DNA of 14,951 nt from an uncultured Verrucomicrobiae bacterium (GTDB lineage: Bacteria > Verrucomicrobiota > Verrucomicrobiia > Palsa-1439): assembly GCA_937927265.1 (NCBI GenBank), contig CALBCO010000069.1, positions 1 to 14,951 of the forward strand, given 5' to 3'. The position numbers were made by a program, and so were the translations under genes. This document shows positions 1 to 7,985 of this stretch, one piece after another. Numbering within the stretch: position 1 is the stretch's first letter; every line of letters starts with the position of its first letter. The notes beneath the pieces were generated by a model. The model ran no database searches and was not told the origin of the DNA. It saw only the letters and a list, made by a program, of their open reading frames with translations.

Positions 1-153
1 GACTCATCTCTCATGATGACCGGCCCGCTGAGAAACCGTTCACCCAAAAGTGAAACTTTCAACGCCGCGCTCATGATTCAGGATTGAGGAGCACTGGGGA
101 CCAGCAATACGCGTCTTGCTTTTTTGAGGTGAACCCACTAAACTGTGCCTGCT

Positions 154-897
154 ATGAATAAAACTGTAATTCTCGGTTTGGTCGCGCTATGGGCGGTTGG
201 CTGCGCGACCACTTCCCCCAAGCCTTCCACGGCAAAGAAGTCATCCCCACCCGCCGTCAAAACGGGAACCACCGCCTCCAAGAAGACTGTAACGACCGCG
301 AAGCCAACCGCAGTTGCGCAGCGGTCAACGACGGCCACGGTGGAGGAAATGAAACCCGCGTCGCCGCCCAAACCCGCGGTCGTTGAGAAAGAAATAACAA
401 CACCGAAGAAGGAAACAGTGGTGGCCAAGAAGACAACCACCACGCCCCAGAAACAACCGGTCGTCGCCAAGCAACCGACTGCGGCGCCAAAGAAAGAACA
501 GGTTCTGGTGAAGAAAGAGACTTCAGCGCCAAAGAAGGAGGTGGCGGGAGCCAAGAAACCGGCGACTGCCCCCGCTCCGAGGGTGGCGCTGCCGGCGCGC
601 AAATTGACTACAGATGACATCATCACACTCACCAGGAATGGCGCCACCGATCAGCAAATCATTCAGCATATTGACCGAACGCGCTCCGTGTTCCAATTGA
701 AGATGGCGGACTTGGAATCGCTGCGGGCGGCCGGCGTGAGTGATCCGGTAATCACGCACATGCTGGATACCTACACGCGGGCGTTGCTCCGCGAAAAACC
801 GGCCCCGCTTCCCGCCGAAGTCGGTGGCGACACGTACGACTACGGCTACCAATATCCGTTCGGGGTCTTATATGACGCTCCGGAACGCCGCTGGTGA
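154..897 (+). CDS. Putative lipoprotein with Lys/Thr/Pro-rich repeat stalk and C-terminal helical domain
   Basis: Read from ATG 154 this is 247 residues. A GTG at 145 in the same frame adds three residues and sits at a better distance from the GAGGTGA at 126-132, so the start is uncertain. The N-terminus (MNK, hydrophobic stretch, then AVGC at residues 14-17) looks like a lipoprotein signal, with Cys17 the likely lipidated residue. Residues about 18-150 are low complexity, rich in Lys, Thr, Pro and Ala, and contain four exact-length 14-residue repeats (residues 84-139). This is probably an extended periplasmic or surface stalk. Residues about 150-208 form a compact predicted helical region with two similar units (DDIITL...GATDQQIIQHI and MADLESLRAAGVSDPVITHML), a pattern seen in many uncharacterised bacterial envelope proteins. 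The tail is rich in Tyr. I do not recognise a specific function. It is separated from purN by 70 bases and may be its own transcription unit. Confidence 0.8.
   Translation: MNKTVILGLVALWAVGCATTSPKPSTAKKSSPPAVKTGTTASKKTVTTAKPTAVAQRSTTATVEEMKPASPPKPAVVEKEITTPKKETVVAKKTTTTPQKQPVVAKQPTAAPKKEQVLVKKETSAPKKEVAGAKKPATAPAPRVALPARKLTTDDIITLTRNGATDQQIIQHIDRTRSVFQLKMADLESLRAAGVSDPVITHMLDTYTRALLREKPAPLPAEVGGDTYDYGYQYPFGVLYDAPERRW
403..570 (+). repeat. Four tandem 42-base (14-codon) repeats inside the lipoprotein gene
   Basis: Proline codons recur exactly every 42 bases (403, 445, 487, 529, with a fifth at 571). Each unit encodes a variant of PKKExVVxKKxxT(T/A). Unit 2 has PQKQ and unit 4 has PKKEVAGAKK. 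A further, more degenerate copy (AVVEKEITT) lies just upstream. The units are diverged at the DNA level, so this is an old internal duplication rather than a fresh slippage product. Confidence 0.75.
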
Positions 898-967
898 TTG
901 CCTCATGTCGAGCGCACGCGCGGAACCGAAAAGCGAATTTGGGGTGTGGGCGGTTTAACCGTAGCAC

Positions 968-1594
968 ATGGGCATTACCCCGTTACGTATTGGCGTGCTT
1001 GGCTCCGGCAGCGGAACCAATTGCGAGGCCATTCTGCAAGCCTGCGAGCGGCGTGAACTCCCCGCCGAAGTGGCCATCGTCATCAGCGACGTGGCGGACG
1101 CACCCATTTTGGAGCGGGCGCGGCGGCGCGGAATCCGCGCGAAGTTCATCGGACCGAGCCAATTCAAAACCAAACTCGAACCTGAGTTAGAACAGCGCGT
1201 GGTAAATTGGTTGCAGGAAGCGCGGGTGGGGGTGGTCGCCTTGGCCGGCTACATGCGGGTGGTCAAAACACCCCTGTTGGATGCGTTTAGGGGACGAATG
1301 TTGAACATTCATCCGTCGTTGTTGCCATCGTTTCCAGGGTTGCGCGCATGGGAACAAGCGCTGGCCTATGGGGTCAAAGTGACCGGCTGCACCGTTCATT
1401 TTGTGGACGCAGGCGTGGATGCCGGCCCGATCATCCTCCAAGAGGCGGTGCCCGTCCAAGAAGACGACACGCCCGCAACGTTGCATCAACGGATCCACGA
1501 GGTGGAATACCAATTATACCCGGCAGCCCTCCGGCTGTTCGCCGAAGGCCGATTGCAAATCGAAGGAAGGAAAGTCAAAATCACGTCATCATGA
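968..1594 (+). CDS. purN: Phosphoribosylglycinamide formyltransferase (GAR transformylase)
   Basis: The product is 208 residues, normal for PurN. It transfers the formyl group of 10-formyl-tetrahydrofolate to GAR to give FGAR, the third step of IMP synthesis, in the cytosol. Visible family features are the N-terminal phosphate-binding loop VLGSGSGTN (residues 10-18), LAGYMRVV (92-99), the catalytic motif NIHPSLLPSFPG (113-124, with Asn113 and His115) and VDAGVDAGP (146-154), in which Asp151 matches the catalytic Asp of the E. coli enzyme. The ATG at 968 places the first beta strand correctly. No clear Shine-Dalgarno site precedes it. The stop overlaps the hisG start by four bases (ATGA at 1591-1594), so the two are probably co-translated. 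Confidence 0.95.
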   Translation: MGITPLRIGVLGSGSGTNCEAILQACERRELPAEVAIVISDVADAPILERARRRGIRAKFIGPSQFKTKLEPELEQRVVNWLQEARVGVVALAGYMRVVKTPLLDAFRGRMLNIHPSLLPSFPGLRAWEQALAYGVKVTGCTVHFVDAGVDAGPIILQEAVPVQEDDTPATLHQRIHEVEYQLYPAALRLFAEGRLQIEGRKVKITSS

Positions 1595-2478
1595 CTTCAC
1601 TCAAAACAAAAACGTTGCGGTTTGGAGTGCCGAAGGGCAGCCTACAAGAATCCACCTTTGCCCTGCTGGCCAAGGCCGGCTGGAAAATCACGAATAGCAG
1701 TCGCAGCTACGTGCCGCGCACCGATGATCCAGAATTAGAACTGCGCCTGATCCGCGCCCAGGAAATCAGCCGTTATGTTGAGCACGGTTACCTCGACGTC
1801 GGACTGACCGGCGCCGACTGGATCGCCGAAAACGCCAGTGACGTGCACGTCATTACCGAAATCGCCTACAGCAAACAAACGACCAACCCCGCGCGCTGGG
1901 TGCTGGCTGTCCCGAACGATTCCCCCATCAAGTCCATCAAGGATTTGCAGGGCAAACGCATCGCGACCGAGTTGGTCGGCCTGACACGCCGCTGGCTGGA
2001 GCAGCACAGTGTCGAAGCCACAGTTGAGTTTTCCTGGGGCGCTACCGAGGTGAAAGCGCCGGAATTGGTGGATGCCATCGTGGACATCACGGAGACCGGC
2101 TCGTCGCTGCGCGCCAACAACCTGCGCATTGTGGACACTCTGGTCGCCAGTTTTCCCCAGTTGATTGCCAACCGTCAATCGTGGCAGGATGCCTGGAAAC
2201 GCCAGAAGATGGAAACGATGGCGCTGATGTTGAAAGGCGCGCTGGCTGCCGAGGAAAAAGTCGGCCTGAAAATGAATGTCGCGCGCGCCCAATTGGATAC
2301 TCTGCTCCGGCAATTACCGGCCCTGCGCAATCCGACCATTTCGCCACTGGCCCAGTCCGATTGGGTGGCAGTGGAAACCGTCATTGATGAACGCGTCGTC
2401 CGCGAAATCATTCCGCAGTTGAAGGCGGCCGGCGCGGAAGGCATCATCGAATATCCGTTGAACAAAGTCATTTACTAA
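1591..2478 (+). CDS. hisG: ATP phosphoribosyltransferase, long form with C-terminal regulatory domain
   Basis: HisG condenses ATP with PRPP, the first and committed step of histidine synthesis. The product is 295 residues, the length of the long (HisZ-independent) form. It starts MTSLKTKTLRFGVPKGSL, with the family's typical G-(V/L)-P-K-G-x-L near residues 12-18. The HisG signature lies at about 153-178 (EVKAPELVDAIVDITETGSS), including the PRPP-binding DITETGSSL at 165-173. The last 70-75 residues, ending LKAAGAEGIIEYPLNKVIY, are the C-terminal ACT-like domain that normally carries histidine feedback inhibition. The open frame extends upstream to 1348 inside purN, but homology starts only at ATG 1591. 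That ATG overlaps the purN stop, and a purine-rich GAAGGAAGGAAAG stretch lies at 1562-1574. The gene is coupled to purN; both pathways draw on PRPP, and histidine synthesis returns AICAR to the purine pathway. Confidence 0.95.
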   Translation: MTSLKTKTLRFGVPKGSLQESTFALLAKAGWKITNSSRSYVPRTDDPELELRLIRAQEISRYVEHGYLDVGLTGADWIAENASDVHVITEIAYSKQTTNPARWVLAVPNDSPIKSIKDLQGKRIATELVGLTRRWLEQHSVEATVEFSWGATEVKAPELVDAIVDITETGSSLRANNLRIVDTLVASFPQLIANRQSWQDAWKRQKMETMALMLKGALAAEEKVGLKMNVARAQLDTLLRQLPALRNPTISPLAQSDWVAVETVIDERVVREIIPQLKAAGAEGIIEYPLNKVIY

Positions 2479-2480
2479 CC

Positions 2481-2488
2481 AAAGGAGA
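2481..2488 (+). promoter_or_regulatory. Strong ribosome binding site of the 31-residue gene
   Basis: AAAGGAGA lies four bases before ATG 2493. It is among the clearest Shine-Dalgarno sites in the window and supports the very short downstream gene as a translated one, expressed at a high level. Confidence 0.7.
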
Positions 2489-2492
2489 CCAG

Positions 2493-2588
2493 ATGGGCTC
2501 ACTGAAGAAACGCCGCAAAGCCAAGATCAGCCGTCACAAACGCCGCAAACGCTTGAAAGCGATGCGCCACAAGAAGCGCAATCGCTAA
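2493..2588 (+). CDS. AURKAIP1/COX24-domain small basic protein (bS22-like putative ribosomal protein)
   Basis: This is a 31-residue gene: ATG 2493, stop TAA 2586-2588. It begins MGSLKKRRKAKISRHKRRKR and ends MRHKKRNR; about 60% of its residues are Lys or Arg. The MGS(L/V)xKKRRKxxxxxHKRRKxxxxxRHKK pattern is that of the AURKAIP1/COX24 family. This family includes the mitochondrial small-subunit protein mS38 and the mycobacterial ribosomal protein bS22. Such proteins sit in rRNA of the small subunit, so a ribosomal or RNA-binding role is likely but inferred. It has a strong ribosome binding site and follows hisG by 14 bases; the TPR gene follows after 12 bases. It is easily missed because of its length. 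Confidence 0.8.
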   Translation: MGSLKKRRKAKISRHKRRKRLKAMRHKKRNR

Positions 2589-2600
2589 GCGCGGCTACTC

Positions 2601-4289
2601 ATGAACCAGTCTCACAGGCAGGCGTGGCGGACCGCTGCCATGCTGGTGTTGGTGCTTGCCTTCATCGCGGCCTGCGCCCACCCCGAATCCGCACGGGCAC
2701 CTCGCGCCGAACCCACGGAGACGCGCGCCGCCAACGGTGTCCCGTCGGCAACGGCGTTGGCCAATTACGCCACCGGGGTCAGCGTGGAACTGAACGAGGG
2801 GATGGCGGAGGCCCTCTACTATTACCGTCGGGCGTTGGAGCTCGATTCCCAGAACATCGCTTTAACCGGCCGCCTGGCGCAATGGCACCTGAACCGAAAA
2901 GAGTTCGCAGAAGCCGCGGCGTTGTTGGAGCGGTCGCGGCAGGCCAATCCTCTAGCCCCAGAACCATGGTTCTGGCTTGGGATTGTGCACCGCGCCAACG
3001 AACAGCCCGCCGAAGCCTTGCACGCCTTCCAACAAGCCCTCCAACTCGCTCCTACCCACCTCGAAGCTCTTCAGGGACTCCTCGACCTCCAACTGCAGCA
3101 AGACGACACCACCAATCTGGTCAAGACATTGGACCGAGCGTGGGAACAGGAGTCTTCCGACCCCCGCTATTGGATGCGTCTGGGCGAATTGCACGGCTTG
3201 GTGCTGCGACAGAAACCCTCTCTTCATGGTGTTCTCCATGCAGATCGGATCAAACAAGCTTATGAAAAAGCCCGGGCGTTGGCGCCGCAGGATCCAGACT
3301 TACTCTTGCGGTTAGCAGACCTTACGGCTGCGAACGACAACATCGCCGAAGCCACCGCACTCTACGAACAGCTTTTCGAGTTGCGTCCGAGCTTGACAGC
3401 CGTGCGCGAAAAACTGGCCCTCGCTTATCTTCGGGTCGGCCAACGCGAGAAATCCGCCGCACTGCTCGAAGAAATTCTCAAACGCGAACCATTGCGGTTT
3501 GAAATCTACAATCTCCTCGGCGAGGTCTACGACGAGTTGGACCAAGATGAACGCGCCATCCGGAATTACCAGCAGTCGCTCCTGATCAACCCCAACCAAC
3601 TCGCACCTTATCTACGGATTTTCCTGCTTCAGATGAAACTCAAACAGACTGAGGACGCTCTCGCCACCCTCACGACTGCTGCCAAAAATTTCCCCACTGT
3701 CTATGTCATCCCCTTCTATCAGGGCATCTACCACGCCGAGAAAAAAGACTACGCGAAGGCACTCACCTATTTCCGCGACGCCGAGACCCTCGCCACCGAG
3801 GCGACCGATGACATCAAGCTCGATAGCGCCTTCTACTTCCACTACGCCGCCGCCTGTGAACGCGCCGGCCATCCCGACCAAGCCGTGCCGCTGTTCCGCA
3901 AAGCCATCGCCCTCGATCCCAACAACCATCAAGCCCTCAACTGGCTCGGCTACATGTGGGCCGACCAAGGTGAAAACCTCGCTGAAGCCCGCCAACTCAT
4001 CGAACGCGCCGTTGCATTGTCCCCTGACAACGGAGCCTACCTCGACAGTCTTGGCTGGGTGCTCTTCAAACAGGGACACGCCCCAGAGGCGTTGTCGCAC
4101 TTGCGGCGGGCCGCTGAGTTGGAAAAGGACGATGCCACCGTCCTCGATCATCTAGCCGCTGTCCTGCTTCACCTCGGTCAACGCGAGGAAGCGGTCAGAG
4201 TGCTGCATCGAGCGGCTGAACTTGCTCCCAACAATCGGGATATCGCCATCAAGCTGGAACAGTTGACCGCTACGCCAGTCGCGCCGTAA
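2601..4289 (+). CDS. TPR-repeat lipoprotein
   Basis: The product is 562 residues. The N-terminus (MNQSHRQAWR, a hydrophobic run, then FIAAC at 21-25) is a lipoprotein signal with lipobox I-A-A-C and Cys25 as the probable lipid anchor. From about residue 50 to the end it is a near-continuous array of roughly a dozen tetratricopeptide repeats, recognisable by the W/Y-x-x-L-G/A-x-x-x ... A-x-x-x-F/Y-x-x-A-L-x-L-x-P pattern. The stretch NWLGYMWADQGENLAEA... with LDSLGWVLFKQGHAPEAL near residues 447-500 is typical of a widespread TPR lipoprotein family in Gram-negative bacteria. TPRs bind partner proteins, so a scaffold or assembly role at the envelope is likely, but the partner is unknown. No Shine-Dalgarno site is seen before ATG 2601. 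The gene follows the small basic gene closely and ends one base from the convergent alaS stop. Confidence 0.88.
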   Translation: MNQSHRQAWRTAAMLVLVLAFIAACAHPESARAPRAEPTETRAANGVPSATALANYATGVSVELNEGMAEALYYYRRALELDSQNIALTGRLAQWHLNRKEFAEAAALLERSRQANPLAPEPWFWLGIVHRANEQPAEALHAFQQALQLAPTHLEALQGLLDLQLQQDDTTNLVKTLDRAWEQESSDPRYWMRLGELHGLVLRQKPSLHGVLHADRIKQAYEKARALAPQDPDLLLRLADLTAANDNIAEATALYEQLFELRPSLTAVREKLALAYLRVGQREKSAALLEEILKREPLRFEIYNLLGEVYDELDQDERAIRNYQQSLLINPNQLAPYLRIFLLQMKLKQTEDALATLTTAAKNFPTVYVIPFYQGIYHAEKKDYAKALTYFRDAETLATEATDDIKLDSAFYFHYAAACERAGHPDQAVPLFRKAIALDPNNHQALNWLGYMWADQGENLAEARQLIERAVALSPDNGAYLDSLGWVLFKQGHAPEALSHLRRAAELEKDDATVLDHLAAVLLHLGQREEAVRVLHRAAELAPNNRDIAIKLEQLTATPVAP

Positions 4290-4290
4290 A

Positions 4291-6906
4291 TCACGCGGCC
4301 GGCGACCCGACCAGCCCCGCCACGGCTGCAAGGGCCTCCCGGAGTTTCTCCGGCTGCTTGCCCCCCGCAGTCGCAATCTCCGGTCTGCCACCCCCGCCCC
4401 CACCGCAAATCTTCGCCACGGCGCCGACAATCTTGCCAGCTTGGTGACCCGCCTTCACGAGATCGGGGGTCACATAACAAATGAGTGACACCTTCCCGTT
4501 GCTCACGCCGCCGAGCACCACAACACCGCTCCGCAGCTTTGGCTTCAACGCCTCCACCACTGCTCGCAGCAGATCCGCATCGGCACCGGGTATTTCGGCA
4601 ACCAGCGGCGCGCCGGGTAGTCGCGCCCTGCCGCACAACTCGTCGGCTATCGCGGGCGCTTGGGCCGCCAGCTCCGCCTGCCGTTGTTTCGCGCGTTGTT
4701 TCTCCAACTCAAACGCTTGCTGCCGCTCCATCTCCGCCCGTGCCGCCGCCTGCTGTTGCGCGATGTAGTCCACCGCGAATTGACCACAGACGGCTTCGAC
4801 GCGCCGGATACCGGCCGCAATGGCGGATTCTTTGACAATCTTAAACACCCCAATCTCCCCGGTATTCTTCACATGGCAGCCGCCGCATAGCTCCATCGAG
4901 AACCCATCGAACTGCCCCGCGTGACCGCCCACTTGGAGCACTCGCACCATCGCGCCATACTTCTCGCCGAAAAATTGCTGAATACGCGGGTTATTTCGCA
5001 CCTCACTGAACGGCACTTCCACCCAGAAGACCGGTTCGTTAGCTTTGATCCGCTCGTTGACCCGCCGCTCGATCTCGGCCAACTGTGCGTCGGTGAGTTT
5101 GACAGGCGCGTTGAAGTCAAACCGTAACCGGTCCGGTGCAACCAATGACCCGCGCTGCCGGGCGTCCGGCCCAACGACTTCCCGCAACGCCCAGTGAAAC
5201 AAATGCGTGGCCGTATGGTGGCGTTGCACGTTGGCTCGCCGCTCCGCATCCACCGCCACCCGCACCACCTCGCCCACTTCGGGCGCGCGTCCGCTGGCGA
5301 GCTTCGCCCGATGCACCACCAACTCGCCTTGTTTCTGCGTGTCGAGAACCCGCAATTCGCCAATCCGGCCGGTATCGCCGACCTGACCTCCCATCTCTGC
5401 GTAAAACGGAGTCCGGTCGAGGATGATATTGATCTCCTCTTCCCCCGGTAACACCACTTCCACCACGGCCTCCGCTTCGAGGTTGTCGTAGCCGATGAAC
5501 TGGGTCGGTTTGACCTGCACTCCTTCGGTGGCGACGGTGACGACGGCTTTCTTCCTGGCGTGATCCTCTCGGGCGCGCTGGCGTTGTTCTTCCATCAACC
5601 GCTCCACACCGGCTTCATCCACGGTCAACCCGCGCTCCCGCGCCATCAACTCAGTCAGGTCGAGCGGAAATCCATAGGTGTCGTAAAGCTTAAACGCCTC
5701 GGCAACCGGGAACACCGTCGTGCCCTTCAGCCCCGCTGCCACTTCCTCGAACAACTCAATCCCCCGGTCAAGGGTGCGATTAAAACTTTCCTCCTCCGCC
5801 CGCAGGGTCGCTTCGATCCGGTCGCGGTTGCGGCGCAATTCGGGGAACACACCGCCAAAATGCTCCACCACCACGTCCACAAGCTTGTAGAAGAACGGCT
5901 CGTGGATACCAAGGTTCCGCCCATAGCGGACCGCCCGGCGCAGAATGCGGCGCAGCACGTACCCGCGGCCTTCGTTCGACGGCGCAATCCCGTCGCCCAC
6001 CGCGAAACTCAGGCAGCGGATGTGATCGGCAATCACCCGAAAAGCAATGTCGGTCGGGTTCTCCAGCGCGCTGGTGTATTTTTTCTTTGCCAGTCGCTCC
6101 ACTTCGCGAAAGATCGGCGCAAATACATCGGTCTCATAGTTGGAGATGCGATGAGAAAAATTCTGGAAATGGTCGGTGCACTGGATGATCGAGCAGACCC
6201 GCTCGAATCCCATGCCCGTATCCACATGCCGCGACGGCAAAAGACTCAGGCGGCCATCGGGATGGGCGTTGTACTGAATGAAGACCAGATTCCAAATCTC
6301 GATGCACTGCGGCGAGCCGGCATTGACCAGTTTCGCCCCGCCGCTGCCATCAGGGGTCAGATCCACATGCACTTCGCTGCACGGCCCGCACGGCCCGGTC
6401 TCGCCCATCATCCAGAAATTGTCTTTGCGGGTGCCGGGCACAACGCGGCTGGGCGGCAGATAATTCAACCACAACTCCCGCGCCTCGGTGTCAGCGGCAA
6501 TTTTGTCATCCCCGCCAAAATAAGTCGCATACAATCGCTCCGGCGGGAAGCCCCAGCGTTTCACAAGAAGCTCCCACGCCCAGTCAATCGCCTCGCGTTT
6601 GAAATAGTTGCCGAAACTCCAATTGCCGAGCATCTCGAAAAACGTGTGATGGTAGGTGTCGAGTCCGACGTCTTCGAGGTCGTTATGTTTACCGCCGGCG
6701 CGGATGCACTTCTGGGTGTCGGCCGCGCGCGCGGGATGATACGGACAGTTGGCCTGACCGAGAAAAATCGGCACGAACTGGTTCATCCCGGCATTGGTGA
6801 ACAGCAGATTCGGCGCATCCGGCAACAGGGGCGACGACGGCACAATGGTGTGCTGTTTCTCCCGGAAGAAATCGAGAAAACTCTGACGAATCTCGGTGGA
6901 TGTCAT
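4291..6906 (-). CDS. alaS: Alanyl-tRNA synthetase
   Basis: The product is 871 residues, full length for bacterial AlaRS. It charges tRNA-Ala with alanine and clears mischarged Ser/Gly-tRNA. Order of domains: class II aminoacylation core (residues 1 to about 240) with NAGMNQF (38-44), the motif 2 region YHHTFFEMLGNWSFGNYFK (85-103) and motif 3 GMGFERV (231-237); tRNA-recognition domain (about 245-450); editing domain with the zinc ligands HTATH (His564, His568) and CGGCH (Cys674, His678); then a coiled region (about 715-750) and the C-Ala/DHHA1 domain (about 755-871) with the glycine run GGGGGG at 835-840. All key residues are present. The start ATG 6906 lies six bases after the recA stop, so it is probably transcribed with recA. 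No strong Shine-Dalgarno site is seen. Confidence 0.97.
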   Translation of the reverse strand: MTSTEIRQSFLDFFREKQHTIVPSSPLLPDAPNLLFTNAGMNQFVPIFLGQANCPYHPARAADTQKCIRAGGKHNDLEDVGLDTYHHTFFEMLGNWSFGNYFKREAIDWAWELLVKRWGFPPERLYATYFGGDDKIAADTEARELWLNYLPPSRVVPGTRKDNFWMMGETGPCGPCSEVHVDLTPDGSGGAKLVNAGSPQCIEIWNLVFIQYNAHPDGRLSLLPSRHVDTGMGFERVCSIIQCTDHFQNFSHRISNYETDVFAPIFREVERLAKKKYTSALENPTDIAFRVIADHIRCLSFAVGDGIAPSNEGRGYVLRRILRRAVRYGRNLGIHEPFFYKLVDVVVEHFGGVFPELRRNRDRIEATLRAEEESFNRTLDRGIELFEEVAAGLKGTTVFPVAEAFKLYDTYGFPLDLTELMARERGLTVDEAGVERLMEEQRQRAREDHARKKAVVTVATEGVQVKPTQFIGYDNLEAEAVVEVVLPGEEEINIILDRTPFYAEMGGQVGDTGRIGELRVLDTQKQGELVVHRAKLASGRAPEVGEVVRVAVDAERRANVQRHHTATHLFHWALREVVGPDARQRGSLVAPDRLRFDFNAPVKLTDAQLAEIERRVNERIKANEPVFWVEVPFSEVRNNPRIQQFFGEKYGAMVRVLQVGGHAGQFDGFSMELCGGCHVKNTGEIGVFKIVKESAIAAGIRRVEAVCGQFAVDYIAQQQAAARAEMERQQAFELEKQRAKQRQAELAAQAPAIADELCGRARLPGAPLVAEIPGADADLLRAVVEALKPKLRSGVVVLGGVSNGKVSLICYVTPDLVKAGHQAGKIVGAVAKICGGGGGGRPEIATAGGKQPEKLREALAAVAGLVGSPAA

Positions 6907-6912
6907 CGCGGT

Positions 6913-7983
6913 TTACTCGGTCCCGCCGATACGTTTGCCGGTCATCCCCCCGGCTGCCACCTTCTCTTTGACGGCAGCGACGATCTTCTCGAGCACTTCG
7001 GGCGTGTTGCGCAGGAAATCTTTCGTCGCTTCCCGGCCCTGACCGAGTTGCTGGCCCTCGAACGCCAGCCACGAGCCGCGTTTCTCCAACACACTGAGAT
7101 CGGTCGCCACGTCAATCACCGAGCCTTCACGCGAGATGCCGCAATCATACATGATGTCAAACTCGGCTTCGGCAAACGGTGGCGCAACTTTGTTCTTCAC
7201 GACTTTGGCGCGGACGTGACTGCCGAGCACTTTGCCGCTGCTGTCTTTGATGACATTCACCCGGCGCAAATCGAGACGGACACTGGCGTAAAACTTCAAT
7301 GCCCGACCGCCCGGCGTCGTCTCCGGGTTGCCGAACATGATGCCGATTTTCTCGCGGATCTGGTTGGTGAAAATGCAACAAGTTTTCGCCTTATGAATCG
7401 CCGCCGTCAACTTCCGCAGCGCCTGGCTCATCAACCGCGCCTGTGCGCCGACCGTCGCGTCGCCCATCTGTCCTTCCAACTCTTGCCGGGGCACGAGTGC
7501 CGCCACCGAGTCTACCACAAGCACGTCCACAGCATTGCTACGGATCAGTGTTTCTGCCACCGTCAATGCTTCCTCGCCGCTATCTGGCTGGCTAACGAGC
7601 AAGTCGTCAAGATTCACGCCAATCCGCCGCGCGTAGGCCGGATCGAGCGCGTGTTCCACATCAATCATCGCCGCCAATCCACCGGCTCGTTGCGCGTTGG
7701 CGATGACGCTGAGGCACAGTGTGGTCTTGCCGCCGCTTTCCGGGCCAAACAGCTCCACCACTCGCCCGCGTGGAAACCCGCCCACGCCGAGTGCCAAATC
7801 AAGCGAGAGGGCACCCGTCGGGATGACCGCGATGTTCATGTGCGACTGTTCCGCGCCCAACCGCATGATGGCGCCTTCGCCGTACTGCTTTTGGATCTGC
7901 GCAACGGCGGCCTGCAAATTCTTGTCCTTCAACACCAAACTTTTCCCGCTGTCCTTTTCCTTGGCATCCGTTTTGGCCGGCAT
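6913..7983 (-). CDS. recA: Recombinase RecA
   Basis: The product is 356 residues. RecA forms ATP-dependent filaments on single-stranded DNA, drives strand exchange and stimulates LexA self-cleavage. Visible features are the N-terminal QIQKQYGEGAIMRLG (29-43), Walker A GPESGGKT (80-87), IDVEHALDPAYA (107-118, with the catalytic Glu110), Walker B VDVLVVDS (152-159), the loop L1 region EGQMGDA (170-176) and the loop L2 region NQIREKIGIMFGNPETTPGG (207-226). Walker A has Gly where E. coli RecA has Ser; Deinococcus RecA has the same GPESGGKT. The frame stays open upstream to 8097. The start is set at ATG 7983 because the protein begins there with the usual Lys/Asp/Ala-rich leader and an AAAGGAG site stands seven bases before it. 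The C-terminus is short and lacks a strongly acidic tail. Confidence 0.97.
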   Translation of the reverse strand: MPAKTDAKEKDSGKSLVLKDKNLQAAVAQIQKQYGEGAIMRLGAEQSHMNIAVIPTGALSLDLALGVGGFPRGRVVELFGPESGGKTTLCLSVIANAQRAGGLAAMIDVEHALDPAYARRIGVNLDDLLVSQPDSGEEALTVAETLIRSNAVDVLVVDSVAALVPRQELEGQMGDATVGAQARLMSQALRKLTAAIHKAKTCCIFTNQIREKIGIMFGNPETTPGGRALKFYASVRLDLRRVNVIKDSSGKVLGSHVRAKVVKNKVAPPFAEAEFDIMYDCGISREGSVIDVATDLSVLEKRGSWLAFEGQQLGQGREATKDFLRNTPEVLEKIVAAVKEKVAAGGMTGKRIGGTE

Positions 7984-7985
7984 GG

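Noticed and set aside
10..77. CTCATGAT occurring at 10-17 and again at 70-77
   Set aside because: It is only eight bases long with no wider similarity; no evidence for an operator.
84..112. A possible promoter (TTGAGG, 17 bases, ATACGC) before the lipoprotein gene
   Set aside because: The -10 box is poor and similar matches are common by chance; not enough to call.
138..647. A 169-codon minus-strand open frame opposite the lipoprotein
   Set aside because: Its Val/Phe/Thr-rich repeats are the complement of the Lys/Thr repeats on the plus strand; the plus strand has a lipoprotein signal.
3612..4151. A 179-codon minus-strand open frame opposite the TPR gene
   Set aside because: It is antisense to clear TPR repeats and has a Gly/Val/Glu composition expected from complemented codons.
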